Origin: Fidelibacterota bacterium
GTDB taxonomy: Bacteria; Fidelibacterota; Marinisomatia; SCGC-AAA003-L08; TS1B11
Length of the DNA stretch: 64,000 nt
Assembly (NCBI GenBank): GCA_020354025.1
Contig: CP070638.1
Location: forward strand, 2,578,250 to 2,642,249
Reading direction: 5' to 3'
The position numbers were made by a program, and so were the translations under genes. Each line of letters begins with the position of its first letter. The first letter of the stretch is position 1. This document shows positions 33,004-42,122 of this stretch, in pieces. The notes below the pieces were generated by a model. It saw nothing but the letters and a program-made list of their open reading frames with translations. It ran no database searches and had not been told where the DNA came from.

Positions 33004-34728
33004 ATGACGGTAATCTCACTGGCACTGGTGATAATCACCACAGCAGTACCGGTTGCGGGTAAGATTCACCCGGCCACCCGCGAGCTGGGATTGCGGGACA
33101 ATGGGCATATCCACGCCTGGGTGTTCTTCAGTCACAAGCCCCGAGGTCTCGCCCGCTCCGCCGTCGCTCACCGGGCCTCTGATAAAGCCCTGGAGCGCCG
33201 GAGATTACGGGGAAACGTACCAGAGGAACAGGTAGAGGATCTGGACCGCACGGTTTCCCCCGGATTTCTGCAAGAGGTGCAGAATACCGGAGCCACCATC
33301 CGTCAGGTTAGCCGGTGGTTGAACGCGGTCAGCGTCAGTGCCACGCGGAGACAGCTTGAGTTGCTGACGCAGCTGTCCTTTGTTAGCCGAATTGAACCTG
33401 TGCGGCGTGTGGTACGACCGCCGCTGCTCGCTGCCACTCCATTCGATAGCCCCCCAACAATGCTGAAAAGTAACACTCATTTGCTGGATTACGGTCCTGC
33501 TTACAACCAGCTGGCCCAGATGAATGTCCCTGCGGTGCACGAAATGGGCTATTCCGGGAAAGATATCATAGTCCTCATGCTCGATACCGGTTTTTACCAG
33601 GATCACGAGTCCATCCAACCTGGGCGGATACTTGCTGAGTATGATTTTCTGTATGGCGATGGTGAAACCCAGAATGAGACCGCCGCGGAAGACTCGTCCG
33701 GTCAGCACAACCACGGCACGCATACCTACACGGCACTCGGGGGCTACAGCCCCGGACAGCTCATAGGTCCGGCCTACCAGTGCAACTTCCTGTTGGCCAA
33801 AACGGAATCGGCGCGTGAGGAATTCCAGGGCGAGGAGGACAATTATGTGGCCGGCCTTGAGTGGGGCGAGGCTCTGGGCGCTGACATCGTATCCAGCTCC
33901 CTGGGCTACGTTAACTGGTACACATATGAAGATCTGAACGGACTCACCGCAGTAACTACCAGGGCCGTGCTGTGGGCTGCTCGGCTGGGGATGCTGGTGG
34001 TGACAGCCGCCGGGAACCGGCGTCAGGATTTGACATGGGGCGGGTATATTATCGCCCCGGCTGACGCAGACAGCATCATTGCCGTTGGCGCAGTAGACGA
34101 AAATGGAACATTGACCAGCTTCAGCAGCCACGGGCCGACTGCTGACGGCCGCACCAAGCCCGACGTGGTAGCCCAGGGAGTGAATGTACGTTGTGGATCC
34201 CCTATGGCCGCTAATGCGTATACATCGGCTAACGGCACCTCCCTGTCAACGCCGCTGGTGGTCGGCTGCGCGGCGCTGCTGCTGGAGGCTCACCCGGATT
34301 GGCAGCCTGAAGACGTCAGAAATGCGCTCAGAGCCACCGCCAGCCGCGTAGACAGACCGGATTATGATTACGGCTATGGCCTGATAAACGTCCTGGAAGC
34401 AATGAATTACTACGGCCGAAAACCTTCCAGCCAGCACATAATTGGGATCGGAAATATCTACCCCAATCCATTTCCCGCCGGCAACAAAGCTTTTATGCTC
34501 ATCCCATTGCAGGTTCCCGCGGAGAATCCCGTGAGCCTGGACATGGTTAATATCCTTGGACGCCACGTGGCTCATTTATACCGGCGAAATGCCTATGGAA
34601 GCAAGCCGCCTTTTGCAGTATGGGATGGATTTGACGACCAGGGATTTCGGGTGCCGTCCGGCTTATACTTCGTGAAGCTGTCTGCCGGTAGCGAGACTAT
34701 CGCCCGGAAAATAATCGTACGACACTAG
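33004..34728 (+). CDS. Secreted subtilisin-like protease (S8) with FlgD/T9SS-like tail
   Basis: 574 residues. Signal peptide ends near P-V-A-G-K. An inhibitor-I9-like prodomain follows (~35-140). The catalytic triad is Asp194 (L-M-L-D-T-G), His237 (N-H-G-T-H) and Ser413 (G-T-S-L-S-T-P), with Asn338 (A-A-G-N) as the oxyanion-hole residue. The C-terminal ~90 residues carry Y-P-N-P-F, a beta-sandwich with V-N-I-L-G-R-H-V, and G-L-Y-F-V-K-L, as in FlgD-like domains that act as type IX-type sorting signals in FCB-group bacteria. It should be exported to the surface or outside. No ribosome-binding site is obvious. Confidence 0.93.
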   Translation: MTVISLALVIITTAVPVAGKIHPATRELGLRDNGHIHAWVFFSHKPRGLARSAVAHRASDKALERRRLRGNVPEEQVEDLDRTVSPGFLQEVQNTGATIRQVSRWLNAVSVSATRRQLELLTQLSFVSRIEPVRRVVRPPLLAATPFDSPPTMLKSNTHLLDYGPAYNQLAQMNVPAVHEMGYSGKDIIVLMLDTGFYQDHESIQPGRILAEYDFLYGDGETQNETAAEDSSGQHNHGTHTYTALGGYSPGQLIGPAYQCNFLLAKTESAREEFQGEEDNYVAGLEWGEALGADIVSSSLGYVNWYTYEDLNGLTAVTTRAVLWAARLGMLVVTAAGNRRQDLTWGGYIIAPADADSIIAVGAVDENGTLTSFSSHGPTADGRTKPDVVAQGVNVRCGSPMAANAYTSANGTSLSTPLVVGCAALLLEAHPDWQPEDVRNALRATASRVDRPDYDYGYGLINVLEAMNYYGRKPSSQHIIGIGNIYPNPFPAGNKAFMLIPLQVPAENPVSLDMVNILGRHVAHLYRRNAYGSKPPFAVWDGFDDQGFRVPSGLYFVKLSAGSETIARKIIVRH

Positions 34729-34758
34729 TTGTAGAAAACCAAGTGAGAGGAGCTGACC

Positions 34759-35112
34759 ATGGCCGAAGAGACCTGGCATGAACTGGAAGTAGTGCCGAAC
34801 AAATACCGGGATCGTGACTACAATGTTAATATTTCTATCCCGGAATTCACCTGCGTGTGTCCCAGGACTGGGCTGCCTGATTTTGCCACGATCGTAATTA
34901 ACTACGTACCCGATAAGTACATCGTAGAGTTGAAATCACTCAAATATTACATTTTGAACTATCGCAACCTGGGCATTTTCCACGAGGAGGTGGCTAACCG
35001 TATCCTTGAGGATATCAAGCGCATTGTGAAGCCGCGGAAGATTGAGGTGACCGGGGACTTCCATCCCCGCGGCGGCATCCAGACCGTGGTAACCGCACGC
35101 TGGCCGGAATAA
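34759..35112 (+). CDS. queF: NADPH-dependent preQ0 reductase QueF
   Basis: 117 residues, the unimodular form of QueF. The active-site Cys34 lies in F-T-C-V-C-P-R-T-G-L-P-D-F-A; Asp41 is the general acid of that motif. The QueF signature E-L-K-S-L-K-Y-Y (57-64) and the C-terminal F-H-E motif follow. It reduces 7-cyano-7-deazaguanine to preQ1 for queuosine in tRNA. GAGGAG precedes the ATG. No other queuosine gene is present in the window, and no preQ1 riboswitch is evident in the 30-bp leader. Confidence 0.95.
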   Translation: MAEETWHELEVVPNKYRDRDYNVNISIPEFTCVCPRTGLPDFATIVINYVPDKYIVELKSLKYYILNYRNLGIFHEEVANRILEDIKRIVKPRKIEVTGDFHPRGGIQTVVTARWPE

Positions 35113-35322
35113 TTTCTTGAACTCAAAGTCCCTGACCGGGCGGAATCTTCTTTCCTGCCTGGCTATCTGGTTGATCAGCCCTGGCATACATTGCTATTGC
35201 CCCCCCATCAGCAGTAGATTCGGTCAGAATCCCTGGGCATGTCCTGCTGTCTGCGGGCAAAGCGTTTGCGATTCCCTTACTGCAGCGTTTTTCATCCCCT
35301 CGGAACCATTTAGGAGGGTGTC

Positions 35323-35949
35323 ATGAACAGACAACCAAACACCGGTCCGAAACAACCGGAAAAGCCTACCAAACCTCAGGCAACAACGAAGGCAGGTAAG
35401 CCGCGCTCCTCACGAATAGGAGCTTTTTTCACTATGCTCCGTCACAAGCTGTTTCTGGTGATTATTTCGGGAGTGGTCGTATTCGCGGCGGCGGCAGCTG
35501 GTGCCGTGATCACTTACAATGTCCAGCACGATGTGTGGGAACAGAAGCTCCGGCGCGAAGACCAGCAACGGCTGCTGGACAAGCGCATTGAGCTCATCGA
35601 GCGGACGGTCAACCTAATGGGCAAAAGCACCGCGGTGATCGGGCAAGATAGGGACTACACCCGCAGCTTCCTTACGGCCATGGCCAGAACGGCACAGGAC
35701 CCCACCAAAGCGGTGGGCATCATCAGTAAGATGCTCAAGGAATCCTCTGAGGCCCGCTGCGACATTGCCCAGGTCCATGCCAACTTCATCAGTCTACTGG
35801 CCCTTAACGATATTTTCTTCGGGGAGCGGACCAGGACCGCGGTGCGGGCTCTGCAGGAAGTGGATCCCTGGTGGGAGGCCGATTCGGCCCTCAAGGCGGA
35901 CCTGATCGAGGCCATAAAAACCGATTTTTACGACGAGCGGCTACCCTGA
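35323..35949 (+). CDS. Single-pass membrane protein of unknown function
   Basis: 208 residues. A Pro/Lys/Thr-rich cytosolic tail (1-30) precedes one membrane helix (~43-66, L-V-I-I-S-G-V-V-V-F-A-A-A-A-A-G-A) and a mainly helical extracytoplasmic domain rich in charged residues. A good AGGAGGG site precedes the ATG. A terminator-like hairpin lies inside the first 36 codons. No family recognised. The MBL-fold gene follows after 15 bp, so they may share a transcript. Confidence 0.7.
   Translation: MNRQPNTGPKQPEKPTKPQATTKAGKPRSSRIGAFFTMLRHKLFLVIISGVVVFAAAAAGAVITYNVQHDVWEQKLRREDQQRLLDKRIELIERTVNLMGKSTAVIGQDRDYTRSFLTAMARTAQDPTKAVGIISKMLKESSEARCDIAQVHANFISLLALNDIFFGERTRTAVRALQEVDPWWEADSALKADLIEAIKTDFYDERLP
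35405..35429 (+). terminator. Terminator-like hairpin inside a coding region
   Basis: GCTCCT and AGGAGC flank a 7-nt loop and are followed directly by six T residues, a small intrinsic-terminator shape. It lies at codons ~28-36 of the membrane protein gene. It may be chance, or may attenuate the gene when translation is slow. Confidence 0.35.
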
Positions 35950-35964
35950 GATCGCAGCTTCCCC

Positions 35965-37041
35965 GTGACTAAGGGTATTCTCGCCGCGGCTGCATTTATA
36001 GCGTTGACGGTGCTCCTGACCCTTGCCGGTCCGCCCGGTCCGTCCCGGCATTCCACCCGCGGGATATCAACGATGACACGTCCCTCTCACCATACGGACA
36101 AAGGCTTCCGCAACCCGTGGCCGGATGAGCGCGACTATGGATCACGGGACTTCCTGAGATGGCGCAGGGAACGGAAGTACTCCGGCAGACCGCGATTTGC
36201 GGAGGTGGTTGGCACTTTGCCGCTGGTGGCCACCAACTGGCCGGCCATCGACTCGCCGGGTGACAGCCTGGTGCTAACCTGGATCGGTCACGCCACCTTC
36301 CTGCTACAAATGAACGGCCTGAACATCCTTACCGACCCGGTTTTCGGCGAGCGGAGTTCCCCGGTCCCGTTCGGCGGTCCCGGACGCGTCACGGATATGC
36401 CCTTGGATCAGGACCGGCTGCCGCAGATCGACTATGTTGTCATCTCCCACAATCATTACGACCACCTGGACAAGGGCGTCGTCCGGCTGCTGGGCGACGG
36501 CCCCACTTGGCTGGTGCCCCTAGGGTTAGGGGCATGGTTTGCCCGGCAGGGAGTCAACAAGGTAGTCGAATTGGACTGGTGGGATCGGGAAGGACTGGTG
36601 AATCGAGGAGAGGTGATCTGTGTGCCCGCCAGGCACTTCTCCAGTCGTTCGATCTGGGACCGGAATAAGACCCTGTGGGCGGGTTGGGTATTGGCGACTG
36701 CCGGACGCAGGGTCTACTTTGCCGGCGATACGGGCTACGGGCCTCATTTTGCTGAGATCGGTGAGCGGATCGGCCACCCGGACCTGGCCTTGCTGCCCAT
36801 CGGTGCCTATCGACCAGAGTGGTTTATGCTCCCCATACATCTTAATCCTCGTCAGGCGGTGCAGGCCCATCTGGACCTACGCGCCGAGCGCACCGTCGGC
36901 ATGCACTGGGGAACCTTTATCCTATCCGACGAACCGCTAATGGAGCCGCCGCGACTCTTCCGGCACTCCGCCCGCCAGGAGGGACTCTCCGATGAGGAGA
37001 TCATCGTCCTCCGTCACGGCCAGACCATCATTGTTCCCTAG
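35965..37041 (+). CDS. Exported MBL-fold hydrolase (NAPE-PLD/UlaG-like)
   Basis: 358 residues from a GTG start. An N-terminal hydrophobic segment (4-21) is a signal peptide or anchor. The metallo-beta-lactamase motif H-N-H-Y-D-H (H162, H164, D166, H167) is followed by a His near R-H-F-S, F-A-G-D-T-G and M-H-W-G-T, completing the binuclear metal site. The W-I-G-H-A-T-F-L and D-P-V-F-G-E-R patterns match the N-acyl-phosphatidylethanolamine phospholipase D-like group. A lipid or phosphodiester substrate in the periplasm is plausible but unproven. It converges with the TRAP operon, with ~100 bp between. Confidence 0.9.
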   Translation: MTKGILAAAAFIALTVLLTLAGPPGPSRHSTRGISTMTRPSHHTDKGFRNPWPDERDYGSRDFLRWRRERKYSGRPRFAEVVGTLPLVATNWPAIDSPGDSLVLTWIGHATFLLQMNGLNILTDPVFGERSSPVPFGGPGRVTDMPLDQDRLPQIDYVVISHNHYDHLDKGVVRLLGDGPTWLVPLGLGAWFARQGVNKVVELDWWDREGLVNRGEVICVPARHFSSRSIWDRNKTLWAGWVLATAGRRVYFAGDTGYGPHFAEIGERIGHPDLALLPIGAYRPEWFMLPIHLNPRQAVQAHLDLRAERTVGMHWGTFILSDEPLMEPPRLFRHSARQEGLSDEEIIVLRHGQTIIVP

Positions 37042-37140
37042 ATCCCTTCTCGACTGATCTGCGGCTCATCACAGCCCGGTGCTGGCTGGGTGCCAGTTCC
37101 GGGAAAAGAAGTCTATTGCGGCTGGGGGACTACCCGGTTT

Positions 37141-38964
37141 TTACTTGCCGAACAGGGCGGGAATGGTGAGTGTGATCGCCGGGACGTAGGTGATGACCAG
37201 CACGCCGATAGCCAGGATAATCAGATAGGGGATGACCGATAGGTAGACCCTGGGCAGTGAGGTGTCGAAACGGTAGCTGGATAAGAACAAGTTCATTCCT
37301 ACCGGCGGCGTGAGGTAACCCAGCTCCAGGTTGACCAGGAAGATAATACCCAGGTGCACCGGGTCTATTCCAAAGGCCGCTCCCATCGGGGCAATGAGGG
37401 GCACCACCACGATGATGGCGGAGAAGATATCCATGAGGGCCCCCACAATGAGTAGGGCGCCATTGAGGGCCAGGAGGAAGACAAGTTTGGAATGGATGTG
37501 GGCCTGGACCCAGTGTAGGGCCCGGGAAGGTATCTGGGCGTCCACCAGGTAGCTGGTCAGGCCCATGGCCACGCCCAGGATGATGAGCACACCCCCTATC
37601 AGCGTGGCGCATTTGATCACGGTGGGGATGACATCCCGAGTCAGTTTCAGATCGCGATAGACAAAGACCTGGATGATGAAGGCGTATACAGCGGTAATGG
37701 CTGCCGTTTCAACCAGAGTGGCAACACCGCCGAAAAGGCCCCCGAGGACGATGATCGGCGTGAGGACCTCCCATTTAGCCTCCCAGAAGGACTCCCACGC
37801 TTCCCGCCAGTGGAAATGGGTCCTTTGGGATTTTCCCACGATGCCCTGGCGGATGCCCCACAAGGCCACAATAGCCACCAGAAAAATGCCGGGGAGTATT
37901 CCCGCCAGGAACAGGCGGTCAATTCCAACCTGGGCGCGGATGCCATAGAGGATCACGGGCAGGCTGGGAGGAAATAGAAGGCCGATTGAGCCGGATGCCG
38001 TCAACAGTCCCGTTGAAAACTTCCGGGTATACAGGTCCTTCAGGAGCATGGGGAACAACAGGCCCCCCAGGGCTAGGATGGTCACCCCGGAGCCGCCGGT
38101 AAACGAGGTGAAAAAGGCGCACACGAGCACAGTTACCAGGGCCGTGCCGCCGGGGATCCAGCCGAACCAGGCCCGGAATACCCGCACCAGTCTATGTGAG
38201 GAGCCCCCCTCGGCGAAAAAGTAGCCCGCCAGGGTGAACAGGGGCAGAGTTGGCAGCATGGGATGGACCACGATGCGATAGGTTTCCGCCGGGATGGCGG
38301 CCATGACGCCCCATTCGTTCCAGAACAGGAGTACGGCGGCGCCACCCAGTACGACGAAGATAGGCGCGCCTAGGATGACCGCAACGAACAACCCGGCGAA
38401 TCCGGCGTAGACCGCCCAGCCCCCCTGAAGCTCCATCCCGATTCCCAGGTAACCCAATATGGCGACCCCGACCAGAACGAGCAGCCGGTAGCGCCACTGC
38501 GCACTGCTGCGTATCAGGAGTCGCCAGGCCATAACCCCGAAGCCTATGGGCATCACCAATTGGGCCATCCATATCTGGATGGAACCGAATACGCTGCGTG
38601 GGAAGGTTCGCTCCACTGAAACGAGATGGTAGCTGGCCACCATCAGGGTGAGGGTGATTCCAACCGAAGCGATACCGGCCGCTGCTCCAGGCCAGCTGCC
38701 CCAACGGTCCTGCAGCCAGGTGGTCTCACCGGTGAGTGATAGTAACCGTCCCTCCCGGGCGGCCAGCATGGCGCCCACAAAGCCGATCCAGAGGGTCAGG
38801 TGTTGAACGGTAACGATAGAGTTGGTGATGCTGGTCTTGAAAAATTCACGGGCGAAAACTTCAACTACCGGAAGCACAGCCATCACCGCCAGAATGATTA
38901 TGACGGCTAGGTTTTCTATGGCATGGATCTTCGCCCTGATCGATGCGAAAATCCTGTTAAACAA
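37141..38964 (-). CDS. Fused TRAP transporter permease (DctQ-DctM)
   Basis: A single polypeptide joins a four-helix DctQ-type small permease (~1-200, with T-V-Q-H-L-T-L-W-I-G-F-V-G-A) to a twelve-helix DctM large permease (~210-605, with T-L-A-G-Y-F-F-A-E-G and F-T-G-G-S-G-V-T). The likely start is the TTG at 38962-38964, just past the dctP stop; an ATG at 39048 would overlap dctP by 80 bp. With the DctP gene upstream it imports an organic acid or similar solute using the Na+ gradient. The fused form is well known in marine and FCB bacteria. Confidence 0.9.
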   Translation of the reverse strand: MFNRIFASIRAKIHAIENLAVIIILAVMAVLPVVEVFAREFFKTSITNSIVTVQHLTLWIGFVGAMLAAREGRLLSLTGETTWLQDRWGSWPGAAAGIASVGITLTLMVASYHLVSVERTFPRSVFGSIQIWMAQLVMPIGFGVMAWRLLIRSSAQWRYRLLVLVGVAILGYLGIGMELQGGWAVYAGFAGLFVAVILGAPIFVVLGGAAVLLFWNEWGVMAAIPAETYRIVVHPMLPTLPLFTLAGYFFAEGGSSHRLVRVFRAWFGWIPGGTALVTVLVCAFFTSFTGGSGVTILALGGLLFPMLLKDLYTRKFSTGLLTASGSIGLLFPPSLPVILYGIRAQVGIDRLFLAGILPGIFLVAIVALWGIRQGIVGKSQRTHFHWREAWESFWEAKWEVLTPIIVLGGLFGGVATLVETAAITAVYAFIIQVFVYRDLKLTRDVIPTVIKCATLIGGVLIILGVAMGLTSYLVDAQIPSRALHWVQAHIHSKLVFLLALNGALLIVGALMDIFSAIIVVVPLIAPMGAAFGIDPVHLGIIFLVNLELGYLTPPVGMNLFLSSYRFDTSLPRVYLSVIPYLIILAIGVLVITYVPAITLTIPALFGK

Positions 38965-38968
38965 AAGA

Positions 38969-40057
38969 CTATTGATTGCCTGATCCTTCCTCGGGTAGGG
39001 TGAAATCGGGGCGGTCCATCTCTCTCCTGAGCGCCTGAATCTGGTCATACATGGCGGTATCCACCAGGGTGCCTCTCAGGATGGGGCCGTACCTGTCGAC
39101 AAATTGCTGCCACTGAGCCCGCTCATCTTCGGTGATATCAACTATTTCGAGTCCGTGTTCCTGCATTACCGCAACTGCTTCATCATCGGTATATCGGATC
39201 TGGTTCTTGATGCGGAGTGTCCGCTTTCTCACTGCTGCCCGGAGCCTGGGGCGGAGATTCTCAGGAATGCGGTTCCAGGACTTACTATTTATAATGAGAC
39301 CGCCGGTCATGGCTGCCCAGGGGAGGTTGGTCATGTACTTGATGATACCGAACCACTGGAAAGAGGCCACAGTCAGCGGGGAACTCTGGACGGCATCGAT
39401 GAGGCCCGTTTGCAAACCAGGCAAGACATCCATTGCCGAGAGGGATACCGCCTGGAATCCGGCCGTCTTCCACAGGCGCGGTGAGTGGGGATCGCCGGCC
39501 CAGGTGAAAATACGCTGTTTGCGTAGATCGTCAGGGGTTTTTGTCGGTTTCCTGGTGAACCAGTAGGCCCAGCCTACATCGGCCCACGCCAGGACTATGA
39601 ACTCTTTTTCTTCATATCTGCGGCGCAGCTCCGGCTCTAGTTGGGCCCGGAGCCAGTCCAGCTCAGCGTAATTATCAACCAGCAGGGGCAGGGACAGACC
39701 GTATATCCCTTTATCAATATAGCTGAGCCCTTCGGCGGTGAGTGCGGCGGCCTGAACCTGACTCAGGCGCATTTTCCGGACCATATCGCTCTCGTCACCG
39801 ATAACACCGCCGGCATAGATCTGTAAGCGCACCTGATTATTTGACAGGTCCCGCCAGTCCTGGGCGATTTCCTGTAGGACCTGGTGCCAGGGAGAGCCTT
39901 CCGGGGCCAGAGAGGCCATCTTGATGTTTACCGGCCTCTGTCCGGCCTGCAGGCTGGACTGGATCAAAAGGCCAGCCGACAACGCAATTACTAGCCACTT
40001 CCGGTAACCTGATCTATGATGGTAAAGAAGGTTTGTATTGAAGCTTTTTTTCATCAT
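38969..40057 (-). CDS. TRAP transporter periplasmic solute receptor (DctP family)
   Basis: 362 residues. A signal peptide (~20-39, ending S-L-Q-A-G) is followed by the DctP fold: I-K-M-A-S-L-A-P-E-G-S-P-W, Q-I-Y-A-G-G-V-I-G-D-E, the conserved-type R-x-M-R substrate region (M-V-R-K-M-R-L-S) and W-A-A-M-T-G-G. It binds the solute and delivers it to the fused permease encoded 4 bp downstream. Ligand not predictable; carboxylates are most common. A TatT-like lipoprotein gene lies 56 bp upstream, as in TatPT-containing TRAP systems of spirochaetes. Confidence 0.9.
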   Translation of the reverse strand: MMKKSFNTNLLYHHRSGYRKWLVIALSAGLLIQSSLQAGQRPVNIKMASLAPEGSPWHQVLQEIAQDWRDLSNNQVRLQIYAGGVIGDESDMVRKMRLSQVQAAALTAEGLSYIDKGIYGLSLPLLVDNYAELDWLRAQLEPELRRRYEEKEFIVLAWADVGWAYWFTRKPTKTPDDLRKQRIFTWAGDPHSPRLWKTAGFQAVSLSAMDVLPGLQTGLIDAVQSSPLTVASFQWFGIIKYMTNLPWAAMTGGLIINSKSWNRIPENLRPRLRAAVRKRTLRIKNQIRYTDDEAVAVMQEHGLEIVDITEDERAQWQQFVDRYGPILRGTLVDTAMYDQIQALRREMDRPDFTLPEEGSGNQ

Positions 40058-40113
40058 CGCATCTTGCAGATCGAAGCTAAGATGTGGTGATGTAGGGGCA
40101 CCTGTTTAGGGCC

Positions 40114-40869
40114 CTATATGAAAAGGTCATCGATCCGCATAAGGAGCCACCGGGCGCGCTTTCTAGCCATACGATTCATGACGCCACCCGTCTTCACCGA
40201 CAAGGCCCGCTCCATCATGGCCACGAACCCCTCACGGTCCTGCTCCTGCACGCAGATACTCTCGCCGTAGCTTACAAACAGCCCGGCACTGTTTCCTTGA
40301 GAGTGGGAAAGGGCTATCTCGTAATAGTGCTTGGCCAGACTCAGGGATCCGCCCATCATTGCCGGACGGCTTGCTTCGTAAATCATGAGCAGCTCGTAAG
40401 CGGCGCCGTCCATATAGTCTGGATGGAGCTCGGTCACACGGTTGGCCAGTGCTCCTACCTGTGGCATGCGGATTATCATCTCCGGTTTGTCCTTGGATAG
40501 GCTGATAGCCGAGCCGAGGGCGGCTGCGGTCCAATAGAGCAGCGGCACGTCCTCCGCTGTGGTTGAGGCAACGGCTTCGCCGGGATTCCTGGCCAGAGCA
40601 GCGGTGAAGCCGGGATGACGCTCGTCTAGGCGTACCAGTCCTGCCTGGTAGGCTTTGATATAATGCTTCCGGGCCCGGGCGAAGATCTTTCGCGCCCGCT
40701 GTAGGTTGTTCTCCTGGATACGTTCAGCCCGTTTGGCCAGAAAAACATAGGCGTAGCCGGTATGCACAGCCGTTTTCCGGTGGGCGGCTTTGGGACCCGC
40801 GCAACCGCTTGCCAGGACGGAAATAATAAGAAATGAGCAGGCGAGTGAGCGCTGTAGGGCCGGTTTCAT
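40114..40869 (-). CDS. TatT-like TPR lipoprotein of a TRAP system
   Basis: 251 residues. Signal peptide with lipobox L-A-S-G-C, so an acylated protein. The rest is helical with TPR-like repeats (A-R-K-I-F-A-R-A-R-K-H-Y-I-K-A-Y, A-K-H-Y-Y-E-I-A-L), matching the T-component (TatT) lipoproteins that associate with the DctP-type receptor in Treponema. In that model it may feed hydrophobic ligand to the receptor at the outer-membrane side. First gene of the TatT-DctP-DctQM operon. Confidence 0.85.
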   Translation of the reverse strand: MKPALQRSLACSFLIISVLASGCAGPKAAHRKTAVHTGYAYVFLAKRAERIQENNLQRARKIFARARKHYIKAYQAGLVRLDERHPGFTAALARNPGEAVASTTAEDVPLLYWTAAALGSAISLSKDKPEMIIRMPQVGALANRVTELHPDYMDGAAYELLMIYEASRPAMMGGSLSLAKHYYEIALSHSQGNSAGLFVSYGESICVQEQDREGFVAMMERALSVKTGGVMNRMARKRARWLLMRIDDLFI

Positions 40870-40987
40870 ACGGGCACGAATGTAGGCTTTAAAGTGGGAC
40901 GGGGAAAAGGAAAAGCTGGAAAGATGATTTTTAGATAGGATTCAACACTACTACCCATTGCGTTCCTGTTCCTGTAACTTTCATTTT

Positions 40988-42115
40988 ATGAGCCGATGCC
41001 TGGCCTTTATGATGGTATCTTCCCTGGCGTGGGGGCAGGTGCAGTACGTGCGCCATGACGCCCTGGCCTTCAAGGCCACCTACCACCCACCCCTGGATAC
41101 GCTGACAATGGCCCGGTTCTGGCAGACCACCGCTGTCCACAGCGAAGCCATGTATAACGGTGATGGCAGCTGGGGTTTAGGCTATGCGGACTGGCCTACC
41201 CGGCCCTACCCTGCGGACCACCCCTTGGTAAGGGTGGCGGCCCGGCACGTATTGGGACTGCTGGTCCTTATCGAGGCCGGGATGGGCGACTCGACCATGA
41301 TCCACCGGGCGAAGATGGGACTCAACTGGCTAATGGAGCGTCAGACCGAGGAAGGGGCCTGGCCCCTGTATACCATGAACCGGGGTACGGTGACGGCCAA
41401 GAGTGTTTATCCCACTGCGCTTGCCGGCAGGGCAATGAACCGGGGCTACCGGGTCCTGGCAAATCCTCGCTACCTGCTGGCCGCATCCAGAGCCCAGGTA
41501 TGGCAGGAGGTCTGGCCTCAGGATGATTCCCCCTTGCATCATGGACTGGTACTGGCAGGTATCCTGGAGCATTACCGGACAATCCATGAAATTGGCCTTG
41601 TCGAGAGGGCCGTAAAGGAGGGACTGATCATACTCAATCGCCAGCTTCCCAACGGCAGCTGGAACGATCCGGCTCCGCTTTCAACTGATGATCATGCTAC
41701 TATCACCGAGGCCTTGCTGATGTTGGAGGAGGCCCTGGTGGACGGCCATCCCCACCAGCGCCGGGTTCGGGGTGGAGCGAATGCTGCCCTGAACTTTCTG
41801 CTGGAGAATCAGCTGGATGATGGGAATTTCACCAGCGGGCAGGCCGAGTTGTCGGCATACCAGGTCCCAACGTTTGAATTAGTAACTCTGATAAAAGCCC
41901 GGCAGACACGGCGGATGGGGGAATTTGACTTGGCCATCACTGGCGCTGTCCAGGCGCTTGGAACCCATCCCTCGAATGCTGGTGCGCTCTGGCGGGGCAA
42001 TCAGGACGGCCGCTTCCTGGCGATGGCCTACGCTTTAGTATGGTTCACCAGGACCCACGGTGACATTCAAGTATTGGAAGGATTATCCAGATCGTCTGCT
42101 GAAGACTCCCCCTGA
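40988..42115 (+). CDS. Exported alpha/alpha-toroid protein
   Basis: The ATG at 40988 gives a good signal peptide (S-R-C-L-A-F-M-M-V-S-S-L-A-W-G-Q). The 375-residue product is helical with repeated G-L-N-W-L-M-E-R-Q-T-E-E-G-A-W / L-N-F-L-L-E-N-Q-L-D-D-G-N-F segments, the Q-x-x-D/E-G-x-W pattern of (alpha/alpha)6 toroids as in prenyltransferase, pectate-lyase and unsaturated-glycosidase folds. No catalytic residues can be named. The downstream rarA gene starts 7 bp after its stop. Confidence 0.72.
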   Translation: MSRCLAFMMVSSLAWGQVQYVRHDALAFKATYHPPLDTLTMARFWQTTAVHSEAMYNGDGSWGLGYADWPTRPYPADHPLVRVAARHVLGLLVLIEAGMGDSTMIHRAKMGLNWLMERQTEEGAWPLYTMNRGTVTAKSVYPTALAGRAMNRGYRVLANPRYLLAASRAQVWQEVWPQDDSPLHHGLVLAGILEHYRTIHEIGLVERAVKEGLIILNRQLPNGSWNDPAPLSTDDHATITEALLMLEEALVDGHPHQRRVRGGANAALNFLLENQLDDGNFTSGQAELSAYQVPTFELVTLIKARQTRRMGEFDLAITGAVQALGTHPSNAGALWRGNQDGRFLAMAYALVWFTRTHGDIQVLEGLSRSSAEDSP

Positions 42116-42122
42116 TTTAGTC

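Noticed and set aside
33205-34131. 308-codon open frame antisense to the subtilase
   Set aside because: The sense strand holds the complete catalytic domain; the antisense product has no recognisable sequence.
39049-39051. ATG at 39048 as the start of the TRAP permease gene
   Set aside because: Would overlap dctP by 80 bp and place a charged non-DctQ stretch before the first helix; the TTG right after dctP is more plausible, though unproven.
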